Positions 50,301 through 62,900 of a stretch of DNA of 64,000 nt are shown in pieces (within the stretch, counting starts at the first letter, position 1; each line of letters opens with the position of its first letter). The DNA lies in assembly GCA_018806985.1 (NCBI GenBank), contig JADANN010000401.1, positions 3,162,001 to 3,226,000 of the forward strand, in the 5' to 3' direction. Both the position numbers and the translations under genes were made by a program. The notes beneath the pieces were generated by a model. That model saw nothing but the letters and a program-made list of their open reading frames with translations. It did not search any database and was not told the origin of the DNA. The DNA is from Angiostrongylus vasorum. Lineage: Eukaryota; Nematoda; Chromadorea; Rhabditida; Metastrongylidae.

Positions 50301-50990
50301 TTGCAGAATTTAAGTCCTTTGAAATTCCCGCATCTATGAGATTGACGGCTCGTGAAGTCATTAGGCCTAAAGAATTTCATTCATTGTCATATCTGGAATA
50401 CATTTGCTGAGGTTCCCTTAGTAACTGATGGACTTTCGTGACCTTGGTAGGGGAGTTTTGTATGAAAATTGTTGATTGTTTATCTCTGTGTAGTGGTCCC
50501 GAAATATTTCTTCTACAGAAAATTACTGTTTATGTGCTAGACGCCTCATAATTGATGAAATCTGGAAGAGTCTCGTTGTACTGATTCCTGGAAGAACTAC
50601 TGTACTTTTGCTAGCCAGGCTGTGATCCATCCTTCGTTCCCATCAAACGCGCACAAATATTCTTTTTGGCCATCTTAGTTTAAGACTGTAGTGTCTAAGA
50701 TGATTGTCAGTTGCCTTCTTGAAAAAAAAAGGTATAGATTTTCTAAACGCGAAACGAAACTTCGATTTTGACATGGTAGGCGACGGACGGATTAAGGTGG
50801 TAGGGGTGGCACAAGAAATTACCAGATGAGGTTCAGTGGGGAATTTTTGCAGAATTTAAGTCCTTTGAAATTCCCGCATCTATGAGATTGACGGCTCGTG
50901 AAGTCATTAGGCCTAAAGAATTTCATTCATTGTCATATCTGGAATACATTTGCTGAGCTTCCCTTAGTAACTGATGGACTTTCGTGACCT
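41391..50990 (+). repeat. satellite array, mixed 480- and ~546-bp monomers
   Basis: About 19 head-to-tail monomers. Long forms contain a ~66-bp spacer piece (TTTATGTGCTAGACGCCTCA...CTGATTCCTGGAAG) between ATTACTG and AACTACTG; short forms lack it. Long and short forms alternate irregularly, and the last long one has its spacer near 50,525-50,590. Frames of up to 103 codons on both strands exist but break at A- and G-homopolymers from copy to copy, so coding is not supported. Confidence 0.95.
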
Positions 50991-53900
50991 TGGTAGGGGA
51001 GTTTTGTATGAAAATTGTTGATTGTTTATCTCTGTGTAGTGGTCCCGAAATATTTCTTCTACAGAGAATTACTGAACTACTGTACTTTTGCTAGCCAGGC
51101 TGTGATCTATCCTTCGTTCCCATCAAACGCGCACAAATATTCTTTTGGCCATCTTAGTTTAAGACTGTAGTGTCTAAGATGATTGTCAGTTGCCTTCTTG
51201 AAAAAAAAAGGTATAGATTTTCTAAACGCGAAACGAAACTTCGATTTTGACATGGTAGGCGACGGACGGATTAAGATGGTAGGGGTGCCACAAGAAATTA
51301 CCAGATGAGGTTCAGTGGGGAATTTTTGCAGAATTTAAGTCCCTTTGAAATTCCCGCATCTATGAGATTGACGGCTCGTGAAGTCATTAGGCCTAAAGAA
51401 TTTCATTCATTGTCATATCTGGAATACATTTGCTGAGGTTCCCTTAGTAACTGATGGACTTTCGTGACCTTGGTAGGGGAGTTTTGTATGAAAATTGTTG
51501 ATTGTTTATCTCTGTGTAGTGGTCCCGAAATATTTCTTCTATAGAGAATTACTGAACTACTGTACTTTTGCTAGCCAGGCTGTGATCTATCCTTCGTTCC
51601 CATCAAACGCGCACAAATATTCTTTTTGGCCATCTTAGTTTAAGACTGTAGTGTCTAAGATGATTGTCAGTTGCCTTCTTGAAAAAAAAGGTATAGATTT
51701 TCTAAACGCGAAACCAAACTTCGATTTTGACATGGTAGGCGACGGACGGATTAAGATGGTAGGGGTGCCACAAGAAATTACCAGATGAGGTTCAGTGGGG
51801 AATTTTTGCAGAATTTAAGTCCTTTGAAATTCCCGCATCTATGAGATTGACGGCTCGTGAAGTCATTAGGCCTAAAGAATTTCATTCATTGTCATATCTG
51901 GAATACATTTGCTGAGGTTCCCTTAGTAACTGATGGACTTTCGTGACCTTGGTAGGGGAGTTTTGTATGAAAATTGTTGATTGTTTATCTCTGTGTAGTG
52001 GTCCCTGAAATATTTCTTCTATAGAGAATTACTGAACTACTGTACTTTTGCTAGCCAGGCTGTGATCTATCCTTCGTTCCCATCAAACGCGCACAAATAT
52101 TCTTTTGGCCGTCTTAGTTTAAGACTGTAGTGTCTAAGATGATTGTCAGTTGCCTTCTTGAAAAAAAAAGGTATAGATTTTCTAAACGCGAAACGAAACT
52201 TCGATTTTGACATGGTAGGCGACGGATGGATTAAGATGGTAGGGGTGCCACAAGAAATTACCAGATGAGGTTCAGTGGGGAATTTTTGCAGAATTTAAGT
52301 CCTTTGAAATTCCCGCATCTATGAGATTGACGGCTCGTGAAGTCATTAGGCCTAAAGAATTTCATTCATTGTCATATCTGGAATACATTTGCTGAGGTTC
52401 CGTTAGTAACTGATGGACTTTCGTGACCTTGGTAGGGGAGTTTTGTATGAAAGTTCTTGATTGTTTATCTCTGTGTAGTGGTCCCGAAATATTTCTTCTA
52501 TAGAGAATTACTGAACTACTGTACTTTTGCTAGCCAGGCTGTGATCTATCCTTCGTTCCCATCAAACGCGCACAAATATTCTTTTGGCCATCTTAGTTTA
52601 AGACTGTAGTGTCTAAGATGATTGTCAGTTGCCTTCTTGAAAAAAAAGGTATAGATTTTCTAAACGCGAAACGAAACTTCGATTTTGACATGGTAGGCGA
52701 CGGACGGATTAAGATGGTAGGGGTGCCACAAGAAATTACCAGATGAGGTTCAGTGGGGAATTTTTGCAGAATTTAAGTCCTTTGAAATTCCCGCATCTAT
52801 GAGATTGACGGCTCGTGAAGTCATTAGGCCTAAAGAATTTCATTCATTGTCATATCTGGAATACATTTGCTGAGGTTCCGTTAGTAACTGATGGACTTTC
52901 GTGACCTTGGTAGGGGAGTTTTTGTATGAAAATTGTTGATTGTTTATCTCTGTGTAGTGGTCCCGAAATATTTCTTCTATAGAGAATTACTGAACTACTG
53001 TACTTTTGCTAGCCAGGCTGTGATCTATCCTTCGTTCCCATCAAACGCGCACAAATATTCTTTTGGCCATCTTAGTTTAAGACTGTAGTGTCTAAGATGA
53101 TTGTCAGTTGCCTTCTTGAAAAAAAAGGTATAGATTTTCTAAACGCGAAACGAAACTTCGATTTTTGACATGGTAGGCGACGGACGGATTAAGATGGTAG
53201 GGGTGCCACAAGAAATTACCAGATGAGGTTCAGTGGGGAATTTTTGCAGAATTTAAGTCCTTTGAAATTCCCGCATCTATGAGATTGACGGCTCGTGAAG
53301 TCATTAGGCCTAAAGAATTTCATTCATTGTCATATCTGGAATACATTTGCTGAGGTTCCGTTAGTAACTGATGGACTTTCGTGACCTTGGTAGGGGAGTT
53401 TTGTATGAAAATTGTTGATTGTTTATCTCTGTGTAGTGGTCCCGAAATATTTCTTCTATAGAGAATTACTGAACTACTGTACTTTTGCTAGCCAGGCTGT
53501 GATCTATCCTTCGTTCCCATCAAACGCGCACAAATATTCTTTTGGCCATCTTAGTTTAAGACTGTAGTGTCTAAGATGATTGTCAGTTGCCTTCTTGAAA
53601 AAAAAGGTATAGATTTTCTAAACGCGAAACGAAACTTCGATTTTGACATGGTAGGCGACGGACGGATTAAGGTGGTAGGGGTGCCACAAGAAATTACCAG
53701 ATGAGGTTCAGTGGGGAATTTTTGCAGAATTTAAGTCCTTTGAAATTCCCGCATCTATGAGATTGACGGCTCGTGAAGTCATTAGGCCTAAAGAATTTCA
53801 TTCATTGTCATATCTGGAATACATTTGCTGAGGTTCCCTTAGTAACTGATGGACTTTCGTGACCTTGGTAGGGGAGTTTTGTATGAAAATTGTTGATTGT

Positions 53901-56900
53901 TTATCTCTGTGTAGTGGTCCCGAAATATTTCTTCTATAGAGAATTACTGAACTACTGTACTTTTGCTAGCCAGGCTGTGATCTATCCTTCGTTCCCATCA
54001 AACGCGCACAAATATTCTTTTGGCCATCTTAGTTTAAGACTGTAGTGTCTAAGATGATTGTCAGTTGCCTTCTTGAAAAAAAAAGGTATAGATTTTCTAA
54101 ACGCGAAATGAAACTTCGATTTTGACATGGTAGGCGACGGATGGATTAAGATGGTAGGGGTGCCACAAGAAATTACCAGATGAGGTTCAGTGGGGAATTT
54201 TTGCAGAATTTAAGTCCTTTGAAATTCCCGCATCTATGAGATTGACGGCTCGTGAAGTCATTAGGCCTAAAGAATTTCATTCATTGTCATATCTGGAATA
54301 CATTTGCTGAGGTTCCGTTAGTAACTGATGGACTTTCGTGACCTTGGTAGGGGAGTTTTGTATGAAAATTGTTGATTGTTTATCTCTGTGTAGTGGTCCC
54401 GAAATATTTCTTCTATAGAGAATTACTGAACTACTGTACTTTTGCTAGCCAGGCTGTGATCTATCCTTCGTTCCCATCAAACGCGCACAAATATTCTTTT
54501 GGCCATCTTAGTTTAAGACTGTAGTGTCTAAGATGATTGTCAGTTGCCTTCTTGAAAAAAAAGGTATAGATTTTCTAAACGCGAAACGAAACTTCGATTT
54601 TGACATGGTAGGCGACGGACGGATTAAGATGGTAGGGGTGCCACAAGAAATTACCAGATGAGGTTCAGTGGGGAATTTTTGCAGAATTTAAGTCCTTTGA
54701 AATTCCCGCATCTATGAGATTGACGGCTCGTGAAGTCATTAGGCCTAAAGAATTTCATTCATTGTCATATCTGGAATACATTTGCTGAGGTTCCGTTAGT
54801 AACTGATGGACTTTCGTGACCTTGGTAGGGGAGTTTTGTATGAAAATTGTTGATTGTTTATCTCTGTGTAGTGGTCCCGAAATATTTCTTCTATAGAGAA
54901 TTACTGAACTACTGTACTTTTGCTAGCCAGGCTGTGATCTATCCTTCGTTCCCATCAAACGCGCACAAATATTCTTTTGGCCATCTTAGTTTAAGACTGT
55001 AGTGTCTAAGATGATTGTCAGTTGCCTTCTTGAAAAAAAAAGGTATAGATTTTCTAAACGCGAAACGAAACTTCGATTTTGACATGGTAGGCGACGGACG
55101 GATTAAGATGGTAGGGGTGCCACAAGAAATTACCAGATGAGGTTCAGTGGGGAATTTTTGCAGAATTTAAGTCCTTTGAAATTCCCGCATCTATGAGATT
55201 GACGGCTCGTGAAGTCATTAGGCCTAAAGAATTTCATTCATTGTCATATCTGGAATACATTTGCTGAGGTTCCGTTAGTAACTGATGGACTTTCGTGACC
55301 TTGGTAGGGGAGTTTTGTATGAAAATTGTTGATTGTTTATCTCTGTGTAGTGGTCCCGAAATATTTCTTCTATAGAGAATTACTGAACTACTGTACTTTT
55401 GCTAGCCAGGCTGTGATCTATCCTTCGTTCCCATCAAACGCGCACAAATATTCTTTTGGCCATCTTAGTTTAAGACTGTAGTGTCTAAGATGATTGTCAG
55501 TTGCCTTCTTGAAAAAAAAAGGTATAGATTTTCTAAACGCGAAACGAAACTTCGATTTTGACATGGTAGGCGACGGACGGATTAAGATGGTAGGGGTGCC
55601 ACAAGAAATTACCAGATGAGGTTCAGTGGGGAATTTTTGCAGAATTTAAGTCCTTTGAAATTCCCGCATCTATGAGATTGACGGCTCGTGAAGTCATTAG
55701 GCCTAAAGAATTTCATTCATTGTCATATCTGGAATACATTTGCTGAGGTTCCGTTAGTAACTGATGGACTTTCGTGACCTTGGTAGGGGAGTTTTGTATG
55801 AAAATTGTTGATTGTTTATCTCTGTGTAGTGGTCCCGAAATATTTCTTCTATAGAGAATTACTGAACTACTGTACTTTTGCTAGCCAGGCTGTGATCTAT
55901 CCTTCGTTCCCATCAAACGCGCACAAATATTCTTTTTGGCCATCTTAGTTTAAGACTGTAGTGTCTAAGATGATTGTCAGTTGCCTTCTTGAAAAAAAAG
56001 GTATAGATTTTCTAAACGCGAAACGAAACTTCGATTTTGACATGGTAGGCGACGGACGGATTAAGATGGTAGGGGTGCCACAAGAAATTACCAGATGAGG
56101 TTCAGTGGGGAATTTTTGCAGAATTTAAGTCCTTTGAAATTCCCGCATCTATGAGATTGACGGCTCGTGAAGTCATTAGGCCTAAAGAATTTCATTCATT
56201 GTCATATCTGGAATACATTTGCTGAGGTTCCGTTAGTAACTGATGGACTTTCGTGACCTTGGTAGGGGAGTTTTGTATGAAAATTGTTGATTGTTTATCT
56301 CTGTGTAGTGGTCCCGAAATATTTCTTCTATAGAGAATTACTGAACTACTGTACTTTTGCTAGCCAGGCTGTGATCTATCCTTCGTTCCCATCAAACGCG
56401 CACAAATATTCTTTTGGCCATCTTAGTTTAAGACTGTAGTGTCTAAGATGATTGTCAGTTGCCTTCTTGAAAAAAAAAGGTATAGATTTTCTAAACGCGA
56501 AACGAAACTTCGATTTTGACATGGTAGGCGACGGACGGATTAAGATGGTAGGGGTGCCACAAGAAATTACCAGATGAGGTTCAGTGGGGAATTTTTGCAG
56601 AATTTAAGTCCTTTGAAATTCCCGCATCTATGAGATTGACGGCTCGTGAAGTCATTAGGCCTAAAGAATTTCATTCATTGTCATATCTGGAATACATTTG
56701 CTGAGGTTCCGTTAGTAACTGATGGACTTTCGTGACCTTGGTAGGGGAGTTTTGTATGAAAATTGTTGATTGTTTATCTCTGTGTAGTGGTCCCGAAATA
56801 TTTCTTCTATAGAGAATTACTGAACTACTGTACTTTTGCTAGCCAGGCTGTGATCTATCCTTCGTTCCCATCAAACGCGCACAAATATTCTTTTTGGCCA

Positions 56901-59900
56901 TCTTAGTTTAAGACTGTAGTGTCTAAGATGATTGTCAGTTGCCTTCTTGAAAAAAAAAGGTATAGATTTTCTAAACGCGAAACGAAACTTCGATTTTGAC
57001 ATGGTAGGCGACGGACGGATTAAGATGGTAGGGGTGCCACAAGAAATTACCAGATGAGGTTCAGTGGGGAATTTTTTGCAGAATTTAAGTCCTTTGAAAT
57101 TCCCGCATCTATGAGATTGACGGCTCGTGAAGTCATTAGGCCTAAAGAATTTCATTCATTGTCATATCTGGAATACATTTGCTGAGGTTCCGTTAGTAAC
57201 TGATGGACTTTCGTGACCTTGGTAGGGGAGTTTTGTATGAAAATTGTTGATTGTTTATCTCTGTGTAGTGGTCCCGAAATATTTCTTCTATAGAGAATTA
57301 CTGAACTACTGTACTTTTGCTAGCCAGGCTGTGATCTATCCTTCGTTCCCATCAAACGCGCACAAATATTCTTTTGGCCATCTTAGTTTAAGACTGTAGT
57401 GTCTAAGATGATTGTCAGTTGCCTTCTTGAAAAAAAAAGGTATAGATTTTCTAAACGCGAAACGAAACTTCGATTTTGACATGGTAGGCGACGGACGGAT
57501 TAAGATGGTAGGGGTGCCACAAGAAATTACCAGATGAGGTTCAGTGGGGAATTTTTGCAGAATTTAAGTCCTTTGAAATTCCCGCATCTATGAGATTGAC
57601 GGCTCGTGAAGTCATTAGGCCTAAAGAATTTCATTCATTGTCATATCTGGAATACATTTGCTGAGGTTCCCGTTAGTAACTGATGGACTTTCGTGACCTT
57701 GGTAGGGGAGTTTTGTATGAAAATTGTTGATTGTTTATCTCTGTGTAGTGGTCCCGAAATATTTCTTCTATAGAGAATTACTGAACTACTGTACTTTTGC
57801 TAGCCAGGCTGTGATCTATCCTTCGTTCCCATCAAACGCGCACAAATATTCTTTTGGCCATCTTAGTTTAAGACTGTAGTGTCTAAGATGATTGTCAGTT
57901 GCCTTCTTGAAAAAAAAAGGTATAGATTTTCTAAACGCGAAACCAAACTTCGATTTTGACATGGTAGGCGACGGACGGATTAAGATGGTAGGGGTGCCAC
58001 AAGAAATTACCAGATGAGGTTCAGTGGGGAATTTTTGCAGAATTTAAGTCCTTTGAAATTCCCGCATCTATGAGATTGACGGCTCGTGAAGTCATTAGGC
58101 CTAAAGAATTTCATTCATTGTCATATCTGGAATACATTTGCTGAGGTTCCCTTAGTAACTGATGGACTTTCGTGACCTTGGTAGGGGAGTTTTGTATGAA
58201 AATTGTTGATTGTTTATCTCTGTGTAGTGGTCCCGAAATATTTCTTCTATAGAGAATTACTGAACTACTGTACTTTTGCTAGCCAGGCTGTGATCTATCC
58301 TTCGTTCCCATCAAACGCGCACAAATATTCTTTTGGCCATCTTAGTTTAAGACTGTAGTGTCTAAGATGATTGTCAGTTGCCTTCTTGAAAAAAAAAGGT
58401 ATAGATTTTCTAAACGCGAAACGAAACTTCGATTTTGACATGGTAGGCGACGGACGGATTAAGATGGTAGGGGGTGCCACAAGAAATTACCAGATGAGGT
58501 TCAGTGGGGAATTTTTGCAGAATTTAAGTCCTTTGAAATTCCCGCATCTATGAGATTGACGGCTCGTGAAGTCATTAGGCCTAAAGAATTTCATTCATTG
58601 TCATATCTGGAATACATTTGCTGAGGTTCCGTTAGTAACTGATGGACTTTCGTGACCTTGGTAGGGGAGTTTTGTATGAAAATTGTTGATTGTTTATCTC
58701 TGTGTAGTGGTCCCGAAATATTTCTTCTATAGAGAATTACTGAACTACTGTACTTTTGCTAGCCAGGCTGTGATCTATCCTTCGTTCCCATCAAACGCGC
58801 ACAAATATTCTTTTGGCCATCTTAGTTTAAGACTGTAGTGTCTAAGATGATTGTCAGTTGCCTTCTTGAAAAAAAAAGGTATAGATTTTCTAAACGCGAA
58901 ACGAAACTTCGATTTTGACATGGTAGGCGACGGACGGATTAAGATGGTAGGGGGTGCCACAAGAAATTACCAGATGAGGTTCAGTGGGGAATTTTTGCAG
59001 AATTTAAGTCCTTTGAAATTCCCGCATCTATGAGATTGACGGCTCGTGAAGTCATTAGGCCTAAAGAATTTCATTCATTGTCATATCTGGAATACATTTG
59101 CTGAGGTTCCGTTAGTAACTGATGGACTTTCGTGACCTTGGTAGGGGAGTTTTGTATGAAAATTGTTGATTGTTTATCTCTGTGTAGTGGTCCCGAAATA
59201 TTTCTTCTATAGAGAATTACTGAACTACTGTACTTTTGCTAGCCAGGCTGTGATCTATCCTTCGTTCCCATCAAACGCGCACAAATATTCTTTTTGGCCA
59301 TCTTAGTTTAAGACTGTAGTGTCTAAGATGATTGTCAGTTGCCTTCTTGAAAAAAAAAGGTATAGATTTTCTAAACGCGAAACGAAACTTCGATTTTGAC
59401 ATGGTAGGCGACGGACGGATTAAGATGGTAGGGGTGCCACAAGAAATTACCAGATGAGGTTCAGTGGGGAATTTTTGCAGAATTTAAGTCCTTTGAAATT
59501 CCCGCATCTATGAGATTGACGGCTCGTGAAGTCATTAGGCCTAAAGAATTTCATTCATTGTCATATCTGGAATACATTTGCTGAGGTTCCCGTTAGTAAC
59601 TGATGGACTTTCGTGACCTTGGTAGGGGAGTTTTGTATGAAAATTGTTGATTGTTTATCTCTGTGTAGTGGTCCCGAAATATTTCTTCTATAGAGAATTA
59701 CTGAACTACTGTACTTTTGCTAGCCAGGCTGTGATCTATCCTTCGTTCCCATCAAACGCGCACAAATATTCTTTTGGCCATCTTAGTTTAAGACTGTAGT
59801 GTCTAAGATGATTGTCAGTTGCCACCTTGAAAAAAAAGGTATAGATTTTCTAAACGCGAAACGAAACTTCGATTTTGACATGGTAGGCGACGGACGGATT

Positions 59901-62900
59901 AAGGTGGTAGGGGTGCCACAAGAAATTACCAGATGAGGTTCAGTGGGGAATTTTTGCAGAATTTAAGTCCTTTGAAATTCCCGCATCTATGAGATTGACG
60001 GCTCGTGAAGTCATTAGGCCTAAAGAATTTCATTCATTGTCATATCTGGAATACATTTGCTGAGGTTCCCTTAGTAACTGATGGACTTTCGTGACCTTGG
60101 TAGGGGAGTTTTGTATGAAAATTGTTGATTGTTTATCTCTGTGTAGTGGTCCCGAAATATTTCTTCTATAGAGAATTACTGAACTACTGTACTTTTGCTA
60201 GCCAGGCTGTGATCTATCCTTCGTTCCCATCAAACGCGCACAAATATTCTTTTGGCCATCTTAGTTTAAGACTGTAGTGTCTAAGATGATTGTCAGTTGC
60301 CTTCTTGAAAAAAAAAGGTATAGATTTTCTAAACGCGAAACCAAACTTCGATTTTGACATGGTAGGCGACGGACGGATTAAGATGGTAGGGGGTGCCACA
60401 AGAAATTACCAGATGAGGTTCAGTGGGGAATTTTTGCAGAATTTAAGTCCTTTGAAATTCCCGCATCTATGAGATTGACGGCTCGTGAAGTCATTAGGCC
60501 TAAAGAATTTCATTCATTGTCATATCTGGAATACATTTGCTGAGGTTCCCTTAGTAACTGATGGACTTTCGTGACCTTGGTAGGGGAGTTTTTGTATGAA
60601 AATTGTTGATTGTTTATCTCTGTGTAGTGGTCCCGAAATATTTCTTCTATAGAGAATTACTGAACTACTGTACTTTTGCTAGCCAGGCTGTGATCTATCC
60701 TTCGTTCCCATCAAACGCGCACAAATATTCTTTTGGCCATCTTAGTTTAAGACTGTAGTGTCTAAGATGATTGTCAGTTGCCTTCTTGAAAAAAAAAGGT
60801 ATAGATTTTCTAAACGCGAAACCAAACTTCGATTTTGACATGGTAGGCGACGGACGGATTAAGATGGTAGGGGTGCCACAAGAAATTACCAGATGAGGTT
60901 CAGTGGGGAATTTTTGCAGAATTTAAGTCCTTTGAAATTCCCGCATCTATGAGATTGACGGCTCGTGAAGTCATTAGGCCTAAAGAATTTCATTCATTGT
61001 CATATCTGGAATACATTTGCTGAGGTTCCCTTAGTAACTGATGGACTTTCGTGACCTTGGTAGGGGAGTTTTGTATGAAAATTGTTGATTGTTTATCTCT
61101 GTGTAGTGGTCCCGAAATATTTCTTCTATAGAGAATTACTGAACTACTGTACTTTTGCTAGCCAGGCTGTGATCTATCCTTCGTTCCCATCAAACGCGCA
61201 CAAATATTCTTTTGGCCATCTTAGTTTAAGACTGTAGTGTCTAAGATGATTGTCAGTTGCCTTCTTGAAAAAAAAGGTATAGATTTTCTAAACGCGAAAC
61301 GAAACTTCGATTTTGACATGGTAGGCGACGGACGGATTAAGATGGTAGGGGGTGCCACAAGAAATTACCAGATGAGGTTCAGTGGGGAATTTTTGCAGAA
61401 TTTAAGTCCTTTGAAATTCCCGCATCTATGAGATTGACGGCTCGTGAAGTCATTAGGCCTAAAGAATTTCATTCATTGTCATATCTGGAATACATTTGCT
61501 GAGGTTCCGTTAGTAACTGATGGACTTTCGTGACCTTGGTAGGGGAGTTTTGTATGAAAATTGTTGATTGTTTATCTCTGTGTAGTGGTCCCGAAATATT
61601 TCTTCTATAGAGAATTACTGAACTACTGTACTTTTGCTAGCCAGGCTGTGATCTATCCTTCGTTCCCATCAAACGCGCACAAATATTCTTTTGGCCATCT
61701 TAGTTTAAGACTGTAGTGTCTAAGATGATTGTCAGTTGCCTTCTTGAAAAAAAAAGGTATAGATTTTCTAAACGCGAAACGAAACTTCGATTTTGACATG
61801 GTAGGCGACGGACGGATTAAGATGGTAGGGGTGCCACAAGAAATTACCAGATGAGGTTCAGTGGGGAATTTTTGCAGAATTTAAGTCCTTTGAAATTCCC
61901 GCATCTATGAGATTGACGGCTCGTGAAGTCATTAGGCCTAAAGAATTTCATTCATTGTCATATCTGGAATACATTTGCTGAGGTTCCCTTAGTAACTGAT
62001 GGACTTTCGTGACCTTGGTAGGGGAGTTTTGTATGAAAATTGTTGATTGTTTATCTCTGTGTAGTGGTCCCGAAATATTTCTTCTATAGAGAATTACTGA
62101 ACTACTGTACTTTTGCTAGCCAGGCTGTGATCTATCCTTCGTTCCCATCAAACGCGCACAAATATTCTTTTTGGCCATCTTAGTTTAAGACTGTAGTGTC
62201 TAAGATGATTGTCAGTTGCCTTCTTGAAAAAAAAGGTATAGATTTTCTAAACGCGAAACCAAACTTCGATTTTGACATGGTAGGCGACGGACGGATTAAG
62301 ATGGTAGGGGGTGCCACAAGAAATTACCAGATGAGGTTCAGTGGGGAATTTTTTGCAGAATTTAAGTCCTTTGAAATTCCCGCATCTATGAGATTGACGG
62401 CTCGTGAAGTCATTAGGCCTAAAGAATTTCATTCATTGTCATATCTGGAATACATTTGCTGAGGTTCCCTTAGTAACTGATGGACTTTCGTGACCTTGGT
62501 AGGGGAGTTTTGTATGAAAATTGTTGATTGTTTATCTCTGTGTAGTGGTCCCGAAATATTTCTTCTATAGAGAATTACTGAACTACTGTACTTTTGCTAG
62601 CCAGGCTGTGATCTATCCTTCGTTCCCATCAAACGCGCACAAATATTCTTTTGGCCATCTTAGTTTAAGACTGTAGTGTCTAAGATGATTGTCAGTTGCC
62701 TTCTTGAAAAAAAAAGGTATAGATTTTCTAAACGCGAAACGAAACTTCGATTTTGACATGGTAGGCGACGGACGGATTAAGATGGTAGGGGGTGCCACAA
62801 GAAATTACCAGATGAGGTTCAGTGGGGGAATTTTTGCAGAATTTAAGTCCTTTGAAATTCCCGCATCTATGAGATTGACGGCTCGTGAAGTCATTAGGCC

